Shown here: in pieces, positions 26,601 to 53,100 of the stretch
Layout: each line of letters opens with the position of its first letter
Position numbering within the stretch: the first letter of the stretch is position 1
Assembly (NCBI GenBank): GCA_964017195.1
Contig: OZ024890.1
Location: 23,559,201 to 23,623,200, forward strand
Origin: Siderastrea radians
Lineage: Eukaryota; Cnidaria; Anthozoa; Scleractinia; Rhizangiidae
Length of the DNA stretch: 64,000 nt
Reading direction: 5' to 3'
The notes under the pieces: generated by a model
The model's database searches: none
What the model was told of the DNA's origin: nothing
Seen by the model: only the letters and a program-made list of their open reading frames with translations
Position numbers and translations under genes: made by a program

Positions 26601-27523
26601 ATAAGGAAGACAAACTACAGGAGACCATCTCAGGGGCACAGGTCAAAGCTATCCTTGAACTCTAATGGATATTAGCCACTCTCAAAAAGTATAGTTACAC
26701 GTGTAATAATAAACTAAGGTTGTCACACTCACGTGCATCACTCTGTAGTAACAAAACAACAATTGCATAAAAAATACAGAAGGTACTAACAAACATACAA
26801 TTTCTTTCATCATAAGACAGGAACAAATTGCAAAGGCGTAACTCCTCTTCCCAGTTTGGCTTGGGCATGAATTCCATGATCCATTGCCGATGATGCCAGA
26901 CGCTGTATGATTTGGGATTCACCTGCAGGCAATTTTTGAGGAATGACAGCTCTCTTTGGCAGAGTTCCAGTAATATATCTGTTGGACTTTAAACACAGGA
27001 ATAATAACAAGAAGGTTTCATTCCTTCAGAAACATTTGGGTATTAAAGCCAACACCACCAATGCCTATTTCTAAGATTAATATAGCTCAGGTTTTCACTG
27101 GTCAGCTGAAGTGGACAATTGAGGAGGCAGCAAGGCTGATTGGTCAGGATGCTGGACTTAAGATCTGGAGATCGCAGGTTCAAATCCCACTTTGACCAGG
27201 GCGTAGTTGTTTCTTGGTAGTCCCAAGCTCAACTCCTAAGCCATACAGTGGAACTCCAATAAAACAAAGAGCCAAGGGACAGGCAAAATGTGTTCGTTAT
27301 AACGGGGGTTCATTATATCGGACTTTTTTTCCATACAGTTTACTATTATTGGGCTGAAGAATATCGGGGTCTTTGTTATACAGAGGTTCATTATATCAGG
27401 GTTCCACTGTATTTACATTCAGTTTTGCAGCATTTGTTTCACAGTCCCTAAAAGCCCCTCACAGGGAGAGGTCAATTAAGTATGCATTGATTGATTGATT
27501 GCTTGATTGATTGACTGACTGAC

Positions 27524-27558
<35 letters not shown>

Positions 27559-29774
27559 CTGACTGATTGATTGATCAGCAATTTAACTATCAGTGATTGT
27601 GTTGTCACATACTTTTCATTTTTCATGTGGAGGAAAATCTCCCTTCTGAAATTCCACAGAGTAGAAAAGTCTGGATTAGCTCCAAGCACTTGCTCAGTCA
27701 AAGAAAGTGCTTCTTTGTCCATTTCTCCATTCTTTCTCTGAAACAAAGAGGAAGGTAAAGCACGTCATTCAGCATGTGGGACCTGAGTATAAACACTGTA
27801 CTGCAGATAATTTACTACACAGTACGTCTACAAAAATGTACCAAATACATACATACAACTTTTATTTATACATGATAGTAGTCAAGGCTTACAGCTTGTG
27901 GGGTCGTGTAATAAAAGAATGAACAAACAATTAAAATAAGATAAAATAATTAAAATCTACAGTTATTATAGGTTTGCTACAATGTACTTTTAACAAGAAA
28001 TTATGGTACATGACAAAGTTAAAAAATAATTAAAGCCTCACATCTAGATCCTCGATAAAGTAGAAATTATGGCACTTAACAAGGTTAGAAATATTTAAAA
28101 CTCTTGATCTGTTGTTGATCGTCTGTGGAGCTAAAACATTAAAGTTCAAATCCTTAAAAGTGTAATTCTTTTCTTCAACTCTTTTCAGCGTACTCTAGAT
28201 CGCCCTTTTGGCAAGGTCCGGTGTTCCTGAGTTACACTTCACTAGCACTTGGCTTCACAACTGTCAATAAGGGCTGGGATCAAATCCCCTGCTACAACTG
28301 TATAACAACCTAACCACCTCTCCTATTATAAAGAAATAGTAACAGCCCTGTGGCTTGCTCATGATCAGGAGCCCAAAGTTATATTTGTTACAGTAGCCTA
28401 CAGCTGCCTATTGGGTAATTGAGCACAAAAATTTATTTGCCCAAAACAAAAATCTGCTGATGATGCATGGGCCTTTTTGTAAGCCCTGTAACAATCAACC
28501 TACACAAATCTCAGTCACTCAAGCAGGCCTGTACCCAGACCAAAATTTTAACCAAGGCAGTAAGAACCCATTTTGGTTTCTTCATTTATAATTTCTCCAA
28601 ACACACCAAAACGGTGTCTGCGAATGAAAATAAAGAACATCCACCAAGGACAAACTGTGAGAAACGTGATGGTATTGAGACTGCACCCTCACTGGCTGTA
28701 CGCTAAGGTACTCGAGACAGTGGCAGCGACACAACTAAGTGAACTTAAAAGAAGGTTAAGCTACGCTGAACTGCCTAGGTCGCCTGGTTTAATTCTGCAA
28801 ACACTTATTTATACTGGTAGTTCATTTTTTTCTGTACAACAAAACAGTAACAACAAATGTTTGCTGAGGCAACTGCTTCAGTTGGCTATACGATGGCTAG
28901 GGGCCTGCAAGGGAAACAAACCACTGTTTGAGAATTATAGTGGAAGTATGAGATGGCAAGTAGTAAATTACTGGTGAACCAAATCCAAATGAACTAGATT
29001 GTACTTCAAGATAACATGGGATTCAATATACACCATAGCTAAAGTTTGAGATAGCAGGACACTACTGTATTTGCAATGACCTGGGAAAGAGTTCACTAGC
29101 AAAAAATTATGACACATGGTCACTACTGGGAAGGTTTCTGAAGAGCACTATTTAATATCACCAGTAACTGACTTAAAAGAAATTTAAGACCCCTTTTAAT
29201 TCCCTGAAATAGCCAGGTTTTTCACTTCCAGAAGTATGTTGTTGGGATTTTTTTTAATTACCTTTTCATAGATGCGACTGGTAGTTTCATTATAAATCTT
29301 CAGTTTCTTTTCTCTTTCTTTCCTCTTCGCTTCAGCCTGCTCAGCTGTAGTACGCACTTTGATCCGTCCATGCTGAGACAGTGAAAAAATGAGCAGTTCA
29401 ACTTGACTTAACATTAAGCTAGCTTGAATAATACGCTTACTGCTTTTCTGAGTTTAAAATTATGTTATGTAGCTGCAAATGAACAGACATTTGAAGAATG
29501 TACATTAAAAGCAACCCTCCATAGCAACTGAAGACTGTTGAATTCTATTCAATGTTCAGATCTACATGTAGACGCTAAAAATTAATTTAGTTAAGCTAGT
29601 TTGATTAAGGAATTAAGACCATGTATTGTCCGTGTCTTCTTTGTTTTGCCGTCTCCTTTTCTCTTTCCCCTTGAATAAAAGATCACTATCAGGGGAATAG
29701 AAATAAATTGTATTGGCTCCTTCACTACGCAAAGTTATGACAGTATAAATTCGTGTTTACTAAGGGCTTACCAT
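14285..29774 (-). CDS. RABGGTA: Rab geranylgeranyltransferase (GGTase II) alpha subunit
   Basis: Alpha subunit of the enzyme that, with RABGGTB and a Rab escort protein, adds geranylgeranyl groups to Rab C-terminal cysteines in the cytosol. Exons: 29774-29772, 29372-29262, 27737-27613, 26986-26799, 25937-25737, 25303-25220, 21957-21869, 21195-21082, 19152-19050, 18687-18642, 18139-18051, 17558-17430, 16907-16843, 16717-16682, 15393-15189, 14442-14285. Total 581 aa (human about 567). It begins [20 protein letters not shown]; His2 is the residue reported to contact the beta-subunit zinc. PFTA repeats follow ([38 protein letters not shown]), then the insert domain (about 235-350), a second helical part ([15 protein letters not shown]) and C-terminal leucine-rich repeats. 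Exon 1 codes only Met. Introns 8 and 15 are U12-type. Exon 13 (LRR lead-in) is the least certain. Confidence 0.95.
14443..15188 (-). other. U12-type GT-AG intron (RABGGTA intron 15)
   Basis: The donor reads A|GTATCCTTTT, a perfect U12 GT-AG donor. The 3' end has TTTTCCTTGAC followed ten nucleotides later by AG. The join gives LSNN-NISDLDSL, completing a leucine-rich repeat, and leads to a stop 52 codons on. Reading through the donor instead would end the protein early at SILF-stop. Confidence 0.88.
14612..14842. mobile_element. MITE with GCCTGGCTAAACT ends
   Basis: Left GCCTGGCTAAACTAGAAA and right TTTCCAGTTTAGCCAGGC are inverted repeats about 230 bp apart, within RABGGTA intron 15. There is no ORF. 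The superfamily is not certain. Confidence 0.6.
15889..16312. mobile_element. TA-flanked pogo/Tigger-like MITE
   Basis: It starts TACAGTCGAACCACC and ends GGTTCAACTGTA. Internal sub-repeats (CTCTCGTAAG..GACCAC) are typical of non-autonomous pogo-like elements. It lies in RABGGTA intron 14. Confidence 0.65.
16402..16608. mobile_element. TAGCC-family MITE with decayed 9-bp TSD
   Basis: It starts TAGCCTGTGAACAGG and ends GATCGCAGGCTA. Flanks AACAATGGT and AATAACGGT agree at 7 of 9 bases. Its interior (ATAGCGCAAGAGAAATC, GGAGGGAAAGGGGGCGATGG) is repeated at about 15598-15760, a second partial copy. In RABGGTA intron 14. Confidence 0.6.
17270..17340. repeat. (CTGT)n microsatellite
   Basis: A run of CTGT units in RABGGTA intron 12. 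Related GCAG/ACAG arrays in the complementary sense occur at 17618-17670 and 17785-17856 in intron 11. The long Cys/Leu/Ser-repeat ORFs across these are artefacts. Confidence 0.9.
17676..17722 (+). mobile_element. tRNA-derived SINE fragment
   Basis: GGTGGCAAGGCCGACTGG and the following GCGCTGGACTTGTAA resemble the 5' half of the tRNA-like head at 27130-27198. The B box is lost. Confidence 0.4.
19254..19361. repeat. (GGAT)n, (GGGAT)n, (GATA)n compound microsatellite
   Basis: A compound array adjoins the 3' end of the minus-strand LINE fragment. It can be read as the element's simple-repeat tail merging with a GGAT target array. Confidence 0.85.
19517..20227 (-). mobile_element. 5'-truncated non-LTR retrotransposon (CR1/L2/jockey-like), reverse transcriptase C-terminus
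   Basis: An open frame of 236 codons encodes the C-terminal part of a LINE ORF2 protein. It contains [42 protein letters not shown] and [13 protein letters not shown] segments that usually follow the reverse-transcriptase palm in cnidarian non-LTR elements. The catalytic and endonuclease parts are missing. The reading frame is still open, which suggests a fairly recent insertion. It lies in the AT-AC intron of RABGGTA and is bounded by GGAT arrays on both sides. Confidence 0.85.
20234..20442. repeat. (GGAT)n microsatellite
   Basis: About 200 bp of GGAT units with a few TTGGAT and GAGAT interruptions. It directly abuts the truncated 5' end of the LINE fragment. Confidence 0.95.
21991..24732. 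mobile_element. Long inverted-repeat (foldback) element with nested insertion
   Basis: The left arm (about 21991-22490 and 23300-23840) is repeated in inverted order at about 24732-24290 and 24285-23885. Matching landmarks are GGCCATTGGCC near both ends and GCTTGCTACGCTTCGCTGG near the centre at about 23860. The outer end CAGGGCTGGAAATT looks hAT-like, with a degraded partner at 24720-24732. The left arm is interrupted by about 750 bp (22490-23245). The element lies in RABGGTA intron 6, 34 bp upstream of the exon 7 acceptor. Confidence 0.7.
22490..23245 (+). mobile_element. Possible PIF/Harbinger remnant nested in the foldback element
   Basis: This block is absent from the opposite arm. It contains an ORF (22759-23160) with [14 protein letters not shown] and DPLWK, which resembles the N-terminal lead-in of Harbinger transposases (Trp-Phe, then Asp-x-x-Trp-Lys before the FRMS-type motif). 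The catalytic domain is absent, so only a relic is possible. The resemblance is weak. Confidence 0.35.
27130..27198 (+). mobile_element. tRNA-derived SINE head
   Basis: It contains an A-box-like TGATTGGTCAGGATGCTGG and a perfect B-box-like GGTTCAAATCC. No pairing acceptor stem is seen, so I call it a SINE rather than a tRNA gene. In RABGGTA intron 3. Confidence 0.5.
27244..27411. mobile_element. TA-flanked pogo-like MITE
   Basis: TACAGTGGAACTCC at the left and GGGTTCCACTGTA at the right are inverted repeats bounded by TA. The interior has several copies of a TTCATTATATC motif. Confidence 0.75.
27482..27575. repeat. (GATT)n/(GACT)n microsatellite
   Basis: A tetranucleotide array of TTGATTGA units with GACT variants, 38 bp from the exon 3 donor of RABGGTA. 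Confidence 0.9.
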
Positions 29775-34899
<5,125 letters not shown>

Positions 34900-35310
34900 C
34901 TGCAAAAACCCATCTTATAGTAAACTGTTACATTACCAGTATGGGACAGGGTTGCAAACTGTATATATTTTATTTGTAAATAATTTGATTAATTAAAAGA
35001 CATGTTATTGTGTCATTGTTGTGAATCAATATGATTACAGGAAGTTTTGGGCACAACTGAATTTTTCATTCTTGGGAAAGGCTTTGGTGACACTAAATTT
35101 TAATGAATTTGGAACATTCTTTGATACTAAATTAAATGATTTAGTAAGCAACTCCTTTTGCACAGCATAGGTTTTCTGTGAATTAATAATAATGAAAAAA
35201 CTTAAAGTGAAAATTTGATGTCACAAGGAAGCAAATAGCAGCACAAAGTGGCCATTGTCTATTTCTTGTACAAAATATAGCCAAACAAAAATATAATGTC
35301 AGAATAACAC

Positions 35311-35405
35311 TAGCCTCCCACGCAGTCGTTTTTAGGGGAGTCGTATTACTCTCCTCCCGGATGAGGGTAATACGACTCCCCTAAAAACGACTGCGTGGGA
35401 GGCTA
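35311..35405. mobile_element. TAGCC-family MITE, 95-bp near-perfect hairpin
   Basis: The element is almost wholly palindromic: TAGCCTCCCACGCAGTCG at the left, its complement at the right, with a short loop at about 35357. The flanks GAATAACAC and GAAGAACAC match at 8 of 9 bases. It lies about 600 bp upstream of the KARS1 start. Confidence 0.85.
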
Positions 35406-36011
35406 GAAGAACACCTGAGCATACGTAGAAATCACTTGGCATGCCATGTGTAGTTACGCGCGTGTGTATTTCGCCCGCCCCACAATCGCCATCGCCAAAA
35501 TTAGAGACTACTCGCAGTCTACGGTCATTAATTTTCGTTGATAAAGAAATCAAGAAATCTTGTTGTGCATGGAATATTTGTAGGTCGAGAAGGTCTACTT
35601 TAGTGACTACCACAGGTCTACCACCCATAGACCACCCATAGGTTTGATCATGTTAAGCCCTTGGAGGTCTGGGTATTAGTCAATGAAACGCCGAGCTCAC
35701 ATTCGAGGGACTCTGTAATGTAGACGGTTGTGAGAAGAAAATAGCGACAAACTGCGCCAAAACTAGACGTCCAGGTGGGATATTTGAACACGTAATGCCA
35801 AGAGACTAACTTGAAGCGTAATGGTGCTTTATAATCGACAAAACAAAAGCTCTGCCGCCTGTAGGATTTCCGAGAAAGAAATCGATCCACGACCATGTTT
35901 TCGCGGGTAATTTTTGCACGGACTACGCGTGCGCTTTGGCGGCTATACCCACAGTTGACCAATCAGAGTGCAGCATTCAGGACACACGAGGGTTTACTTT
36001 CGTGTTCTAAG

Positions 36012-47549
<11,538 letters not shown>

Positions 47550-50099
47550 ATGGGGTCAAATAGAGAAAAAAGTTAACGAAAATAAAAAAATTCCATGTGA
47601 TGGACGTGAATTTCAAACTCACGCCATTGTTCTAAATATTTTCTGTATGAAAAAGGAATAGTTGTATTTTGTTGCTTCAAATACCAAGGGCAACCCGGAC
47701 AACTTTTCCTGTTCTTCTTGCTGCTCTTCCTCAAGCGACCGTCAAAGGCACGAAAGAGGAGGCAAGAGATTTTTACGAATTAATTGTGATGAAATGAGGA
47801 GAGTTGACGATAGTTTAAAACTCTTCGAAAGCGCACTAGAGGCTCGAATAGCGTACATTAAGAGTTTGAATTCTCTTTAACTTTAGAGCTGCACAAGTGA
47901 TTTCTACCGAAGCTATACTCAAGAGTCGCTCTTGCTACCATATACCCAAGTTGGCACACTCGAGAGGATTGCTTTGTGGAAACTGAGTAAACGACCCGTA
48001 TTCGTCAAAAAGGGATAAAAATTTGTTCTTGGTGACTTGCCCCTTTGATTCAAATTGATCTGAATTGAGGTGGCAACTCCGCAGGTCTCCTCTCAAATTT
48101 TGATTCCCCCCTGCATTGTTCGTGTGCACTGTTCGTGGCTTGAGTCCCTGCGGCCAACTGGGTGAAAAATCAAACTAACGAACAAAGACGAAGTCGAACT
48201 GTCCTGCAACAAGTCCCCTCGTGTATGCCAACCTTGAGGAGTTTTCTTTGGGATTTTAAATCTAGTTAAATAATAAGTTGGGGACTCGATGTCTCGAACG
48301 TGCGTCAGTATTAGTTATCGTTAATTAAGGTTGATGCAAAAAATAACAAATGCGACGTTTAGTCTATTTATTTTCATTTCTTCAGTCCTGGTCACGCGAA
48401 TATTTGTAGTGATAAATCCTTAAAGCCCTGATATGAAATGTATATTCTCCTTACTGTCGTCCATACATTTGGAATATGGAACTAGGAAGGAGAATTTGTT
48501 GAAATATCCAGACGTATCCTATCCATGGTGATTGTTTCCTTTATTCTCATTACTTGAATGTGAACAAGCAGTGATGGTGTAAAGAGAAATTTCTTTTTCG
48601 TCACTGTTAGGGCTTAAAGAGGATTCAGAATGCAAATCAATGCCACTCGATCACTATGTAAATTGTATTTGAAATAAACATCAGAAATGAATGCTCCTAA
48701 CTTTATCACTTGTGAGCTGAAAACGAACTTTTCGTGCCGTGGAATGTAGCGAGCGCGAGAATTAAAATCCATTGGGGGTACACAGCAGTTTACGGGGCTG
48801 CATAAAGCCATCGCCAAACGGAGTAACTTATCCCAAGTTGAAAATTTGCGATAACTTGCTACTCCGTTCGGCCATGACTTGCGTGTACTTGCGACGACTC
48901 ACGTTCTCTTTGGTCGAGCTCAAATTTACACGCAAGTGAACGCAAATTTTTAACCGTGCAAGTCGGCACCAATTGGTTTCATTATGGTTTTCCTCAGTAT
49001 TAGCGCGCGCGCAAGGCTGCTCTGAAATGGCACTTTTGCAACTTGCGTCGAATTTGGGTCTACTTGCGAGTCCGCTTGGCCATCCATCGCAAGTCTATCT
49101 ACGCAAGTTCGCGTTTCCAAACTAGCGTCTATGTTTGGCCAGAGCCTACGATCAAAGAGGTCGAGCGAAAGCCAGAGTTTGAACTCGTTGATTCTTGAGA
49201 TAATTTGAACAGATCATTTATTCTTTGACTGGGCGTAGTCAGTTTATAACGGTGGAAACTGGGTTACTATAGGTTCCTTTATTACAGACTGGTGAACCTA
49301 CAATAATAATAGGCAGTATTCGCAATTGAATAAATGTACATGATATTTTATTGTCATATATTTTGGGTGTGTTCAGTTGGCGTGATTCCGGAAAAGGAAT
49401 AATCAGAATTTTTTTTGAACAGTGTTATCTGATCCCTGTTGTCAACATACGAAATTCAAGACCTTCCTTCATATTCTTGTGGATCTGACTGCAAACGAGA
49501 AAGCGTTGCACAAACGGTCATTTTCCTGTTGGCGCGCATGCAACACTTCTTGCGAAAGCATAACTGAAAAAGTTAAGAAATATTTTCTCTTCTCTTTGCA
49601 AAACTGCACCCTGTGTGCGCAAAAAAAAATTTCGCAAAAACACCTTTTGTGGGGCGCTTTACATTCGTCTAAAAGTTTTAAAAATCTCGTGGTGGAATGG
49701 AAAGAAATGGAAATTTTGGGAAAAGTTTTCCAAATATTGTCGCATTACCGAGATGCAACCATTTAACCGAAAGACATCTCTGGGAATTTCCAGGAAGAAA
49801 GTTTCGAAAAGTTCGGTACCCCTCGCGAGGTCGTCCTCTTTTAATTTCCGGTAAGACGGAAAACTTTTGTTCTACTTTCCGCCAGACTAAAGTTATCGAG
49901 AATTTAAACCGCAATTTTGTTTCGAATGGAAAGCACCGCTCATTTACGTTTTCCTTATTTCCTCGTTCATTTGTTGAGATCGTTGTGTGTATTCGTGCCT
50001 GGGAATAACGCCAATCGAACGCACGCTAAAATCATCGTCAGTGCAAGCTTTCCATCAGCCTGCGTCGCAGACGAAATTTAATTACGTCTGTGACGCAGG
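47550..50099. other. Intergenic space between convergent KARS1 and OTUD6B
   Basis: It contains the KARS1 poly(A) signal (AATAAA at 47581), the orphan open frame, and a family A MITE at 48415-48617. At 48830-49130 is a stretch rich in AACTTGC/GCAAGT words in both orientations (for example ACTTGCGTGTACTTGCG). I see no gene. Confidence 0.5.
47662..47880 (+). other. Orphan coding-like open frame after KARS1
   Basis: An open frame without an ATG start ends SLKLFESALEARIAYIK then SLNSL and a TAA. It starts after the KARS1 poly(A) signal. The composition and helical C-terminus look protein-like, but I recognise no family and see no convincing splice acceptor. It may be a fragment of a dead gene or chance. 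Confidence 0.2.
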
Positions 50100-50102
50100 C
50101 TA
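50056..50102. mobile_element. TAGCC-family mini-hairpin inserted at the OTUD6B stop
   Basis: On the minus strand it reads TAGCCTGCGTCACAGACG, a short loop, then the complement ending GCAGGCTG. The flanks CTAGAAAGC and ATGGAAAGC agree at 7 of 9, fitting the 9-bp duplication of this family. The first three bases of the element are the stop codon of OTUD6B. Confidence 0.75.
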
Positions 50103-53100
50103 GCTTTCTAGGTCCTCCTCTGATGGAACAACCGAGTTGTAGTGCTCTCCAAGGCCAAACGCATGGTGGTGATATCTGGGGAGAGGAAAAAAGGAAAATT
50201 ATACCATCAACAATGCTGTTAGTAATATTAACAGGTTCTTGGGCAGGGGGAGGCGTAACGAGAGAATGGGGTAACTGATCTGGTAGACAAAAAAGTCCAA
50301 AGTTGTCACGAATAGTGGGGTTGGTTTCTAAAGAAACTGGTGCTGCGTCGGTTGGGAAGTGAAACACGACAATACGGATTTACCAACTTAGTTGGTAAGG
50401 TTAATTGGCCACAGGAAAGAAATATTGCTATAGGAGTGGAACATTTCATAGGAGACTGAGTTGTTTTAGAATTTGCCCTCCTTCTCCCACCTCCAATTTC
50501 TTGCGCCCGAAACTGATTCCTAAACTTAGCAACGAATTGAGTAAAAAACGCGGAAGGGTGGGAAAATGAGAGACCCTCGGAAATAGCGGGTGTATGCATG
50601 CCCGCCGTCTGAATTTCAAATCTTGTTACGTTCGCTGGGATTTCAGGCAGTTAGCACGTTCCTGATAAAATTATTTCGTGATCTTATGTCTGTTCCTGTC
50701 GCAATTACATGGTAGCAGTTTTGTCGTTCTTCACCATGTCGTTTACTTGGTGTCGCGTGTCGGAATTTATCGTAAAAAAGGCCTAGTCAAATGATCGCAA
50801 CCACTTTGCCTCCCTAGTTTGAATGCAGTTTTTTTCGGACTACAATTGCCCCTTTGAACAACTCCCACCTCACTGGGCTTCAAAAAGAGGTGACCCTTAA
50901 GAGGACAGTCCGTTCAGTTTCAATAAGAGTATTTGCTACGGCCAGGACAAAAAAATGTTTGTTGTAGAGAGGTGGACATTACCAAGGTTCCACAGTCATA
51001 GAATACACAGATGTCACAAATAAAATAAGGAAATTGTTCATTTCAGCGCTTTGTGCTACTCACGATAATAAGATTGGTTCAGAGTCATACTCCTCTCCTG
51101 TTCTTAGCACCGGAGCGTTCGCTTGGTAAACCTCTATCGGCATCTTGAGCGCTTGAGACAAGGCCTGGATCTGTTTGAGAGACAGATTAATATACATATA
51201 TGAAGTTCTACCTTATCTTATCCACAGGCTATTCTCTTCCAAAAGGAAAAGCAGGAAGCGAAACAGAACTGTAAAAAGCAGCAGGAAGCTTTGTAACTAA
51301 TGCAGATTACAAAGCGGGGGAGGGGTGATGACCTCTGCTTGCATGTGCACTTCCAACTAAGCCAAAAAGGCGAGCCGGCCTGGCGACGAGACAGAAATAA
51401 ACTAACAGCTTAGCTTCTTTTTCTGAGTACATGTATAGTGGCTCTACGATTCGTTGATGTGTTTTGAAATTGATTGTGTTTCAGAAGCGAGATTGAGTCA
51501 TTTTTTACCCCTGTTGGCCACCATAGTAAGTAGTTGGGCGAAAGACAAATGCACAAGTACAAGAAAATCAAGCACCTGCCTCGCGCCAGGGAGAATACAA
51601 AGTGAAAAAAAGGGTAAAGGGTATTTTTCTTTAGCCGTGAGTTCCCATATTTTTGGCGTGAAACATCAAATTGCTGTTTTATCCGTCAAGCAAGATTTGA
51701 GTTTTCAATTTGTCGCGAGGCAACCTTTCGTGAAAGATGATAAGGAATTTACGTGAAATGATTGTTTTATTTTCTGTGAATGTGAATTCCCCCGTTGCGC
51801 GTCAAGATGCGGGTGTGTGTTACGCCCTTACGCTTCCTGCTCGATTTTATAAAATTTCAACTAAGAGGAAAGGAGTGCTGCTAACAATGAACTCTCCAAC
51901 GCAAACTCTCTTAACCTTAATGATATAAAGAGGGTAATCTTACCTCAAGTTGTCCTCCCCAAGTAGCTGTACCAGCAAGTTCTTCACAATAATGAAAAAA
52001 CTGATCTGAGAGGATCAAAAGGAAATCTAGGTCATCTTAATAGTCAAAGTTGGACGTACTGCTCAGTTGCTTTACTGGACTCATTAAGTTTCCTTATGGC
52101 CTTTTAATAATCCATCTTGATCAATCTACTGCCATGAAATTGTAATCAATTTAATCTGCCAAACGCCAGTAATAATCTGATACGAGACACTTGGGAACCA
52201 TCCACCCACTTCAAAGGACACAAGAAAAGTAAACTATATGTCCCCCAGACACAAACCACTATTCTTTAAAGTCTGGTCACCTACAAAGATCCAGATGCAG
52301 GAAATGATCAGACCACATTCCCGCAAATTTTCAAATCACGCATGCATTCTGCGCTACGTTTCATTAAACAAACCAAAGCTCTTTTAAAAACCGAAACGTC
52401 TTTACAACTGCAACTGCCACAAAAGCTGGTGTCAAAACACTAATCCTCACATTTTAGCAATCCTCAGGGCTTCTGCAAACGTGAGAAAATGTTCAATGTT
52501 GCTGCAACATTCCTTTCTCGTTTGGAAGGGTAGGAAACACTTGCCGCGAAAGCAAAATATTTCTAAAAAAAAACTCCAGAAAAAATTTCCGCTTCTCAGA
52601 CGCTAATTTTCCGTCCGCGACAAAAGCGTCCTGCACGCGCAAACAGTGAAACATTCAAGAAACAAAGTTTTCACAGGGATGTCTCCACGATAATGTTTCC
52701 TCGTTTGCAGGGACTTCAGCTCACTTTGATTGTAATGTGCTCGCGTTAGGGCATGTCTATATGAAGAAAAGTTGACTCTCCAGCAGGGTTTGGAACAACG
52801 TTATTGGAGGCGACCTGGTAAAGGGGCGGCACGACCGCAATTTTAGGTAACCTAGATCCTTGAAAGTTGAAGGCTTTATACGGTGATTGTACAATACCTG
52901 ATGTGTAGGCTTCACCCGTCTTTGTATCTGTTAAGAATGGCATAAAGTCATCTTTGTGGCTCAGCATGTAATCTGCCGCGAGTCTTCTTAATGTCTCCAT
53001 CTCTGTCTAAAGAAAATACCGCAGACAAAACATTTCTCAAACTGATCTGGACAAATCCTCGCTAATGACAAGGACTGTTATTAATTGACATTTGCCTTAG

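Noticed and set aside
27130..27198. True tRNA genes at 3970-4048, 27130-27198 and 41257-41330
   Set aside because: Boxes A and B are present, but the acceptor stems do not pair and the surroundings are repetitive. Better as SINE heads.
50868..50895. Further snoRNA start in OTUD6B intron 9 (CACCTCACTGGGC..GAGGTG)
   Set aside because: Only a short hairpin is present; no H box, second hairpin or ACA at the right distance.
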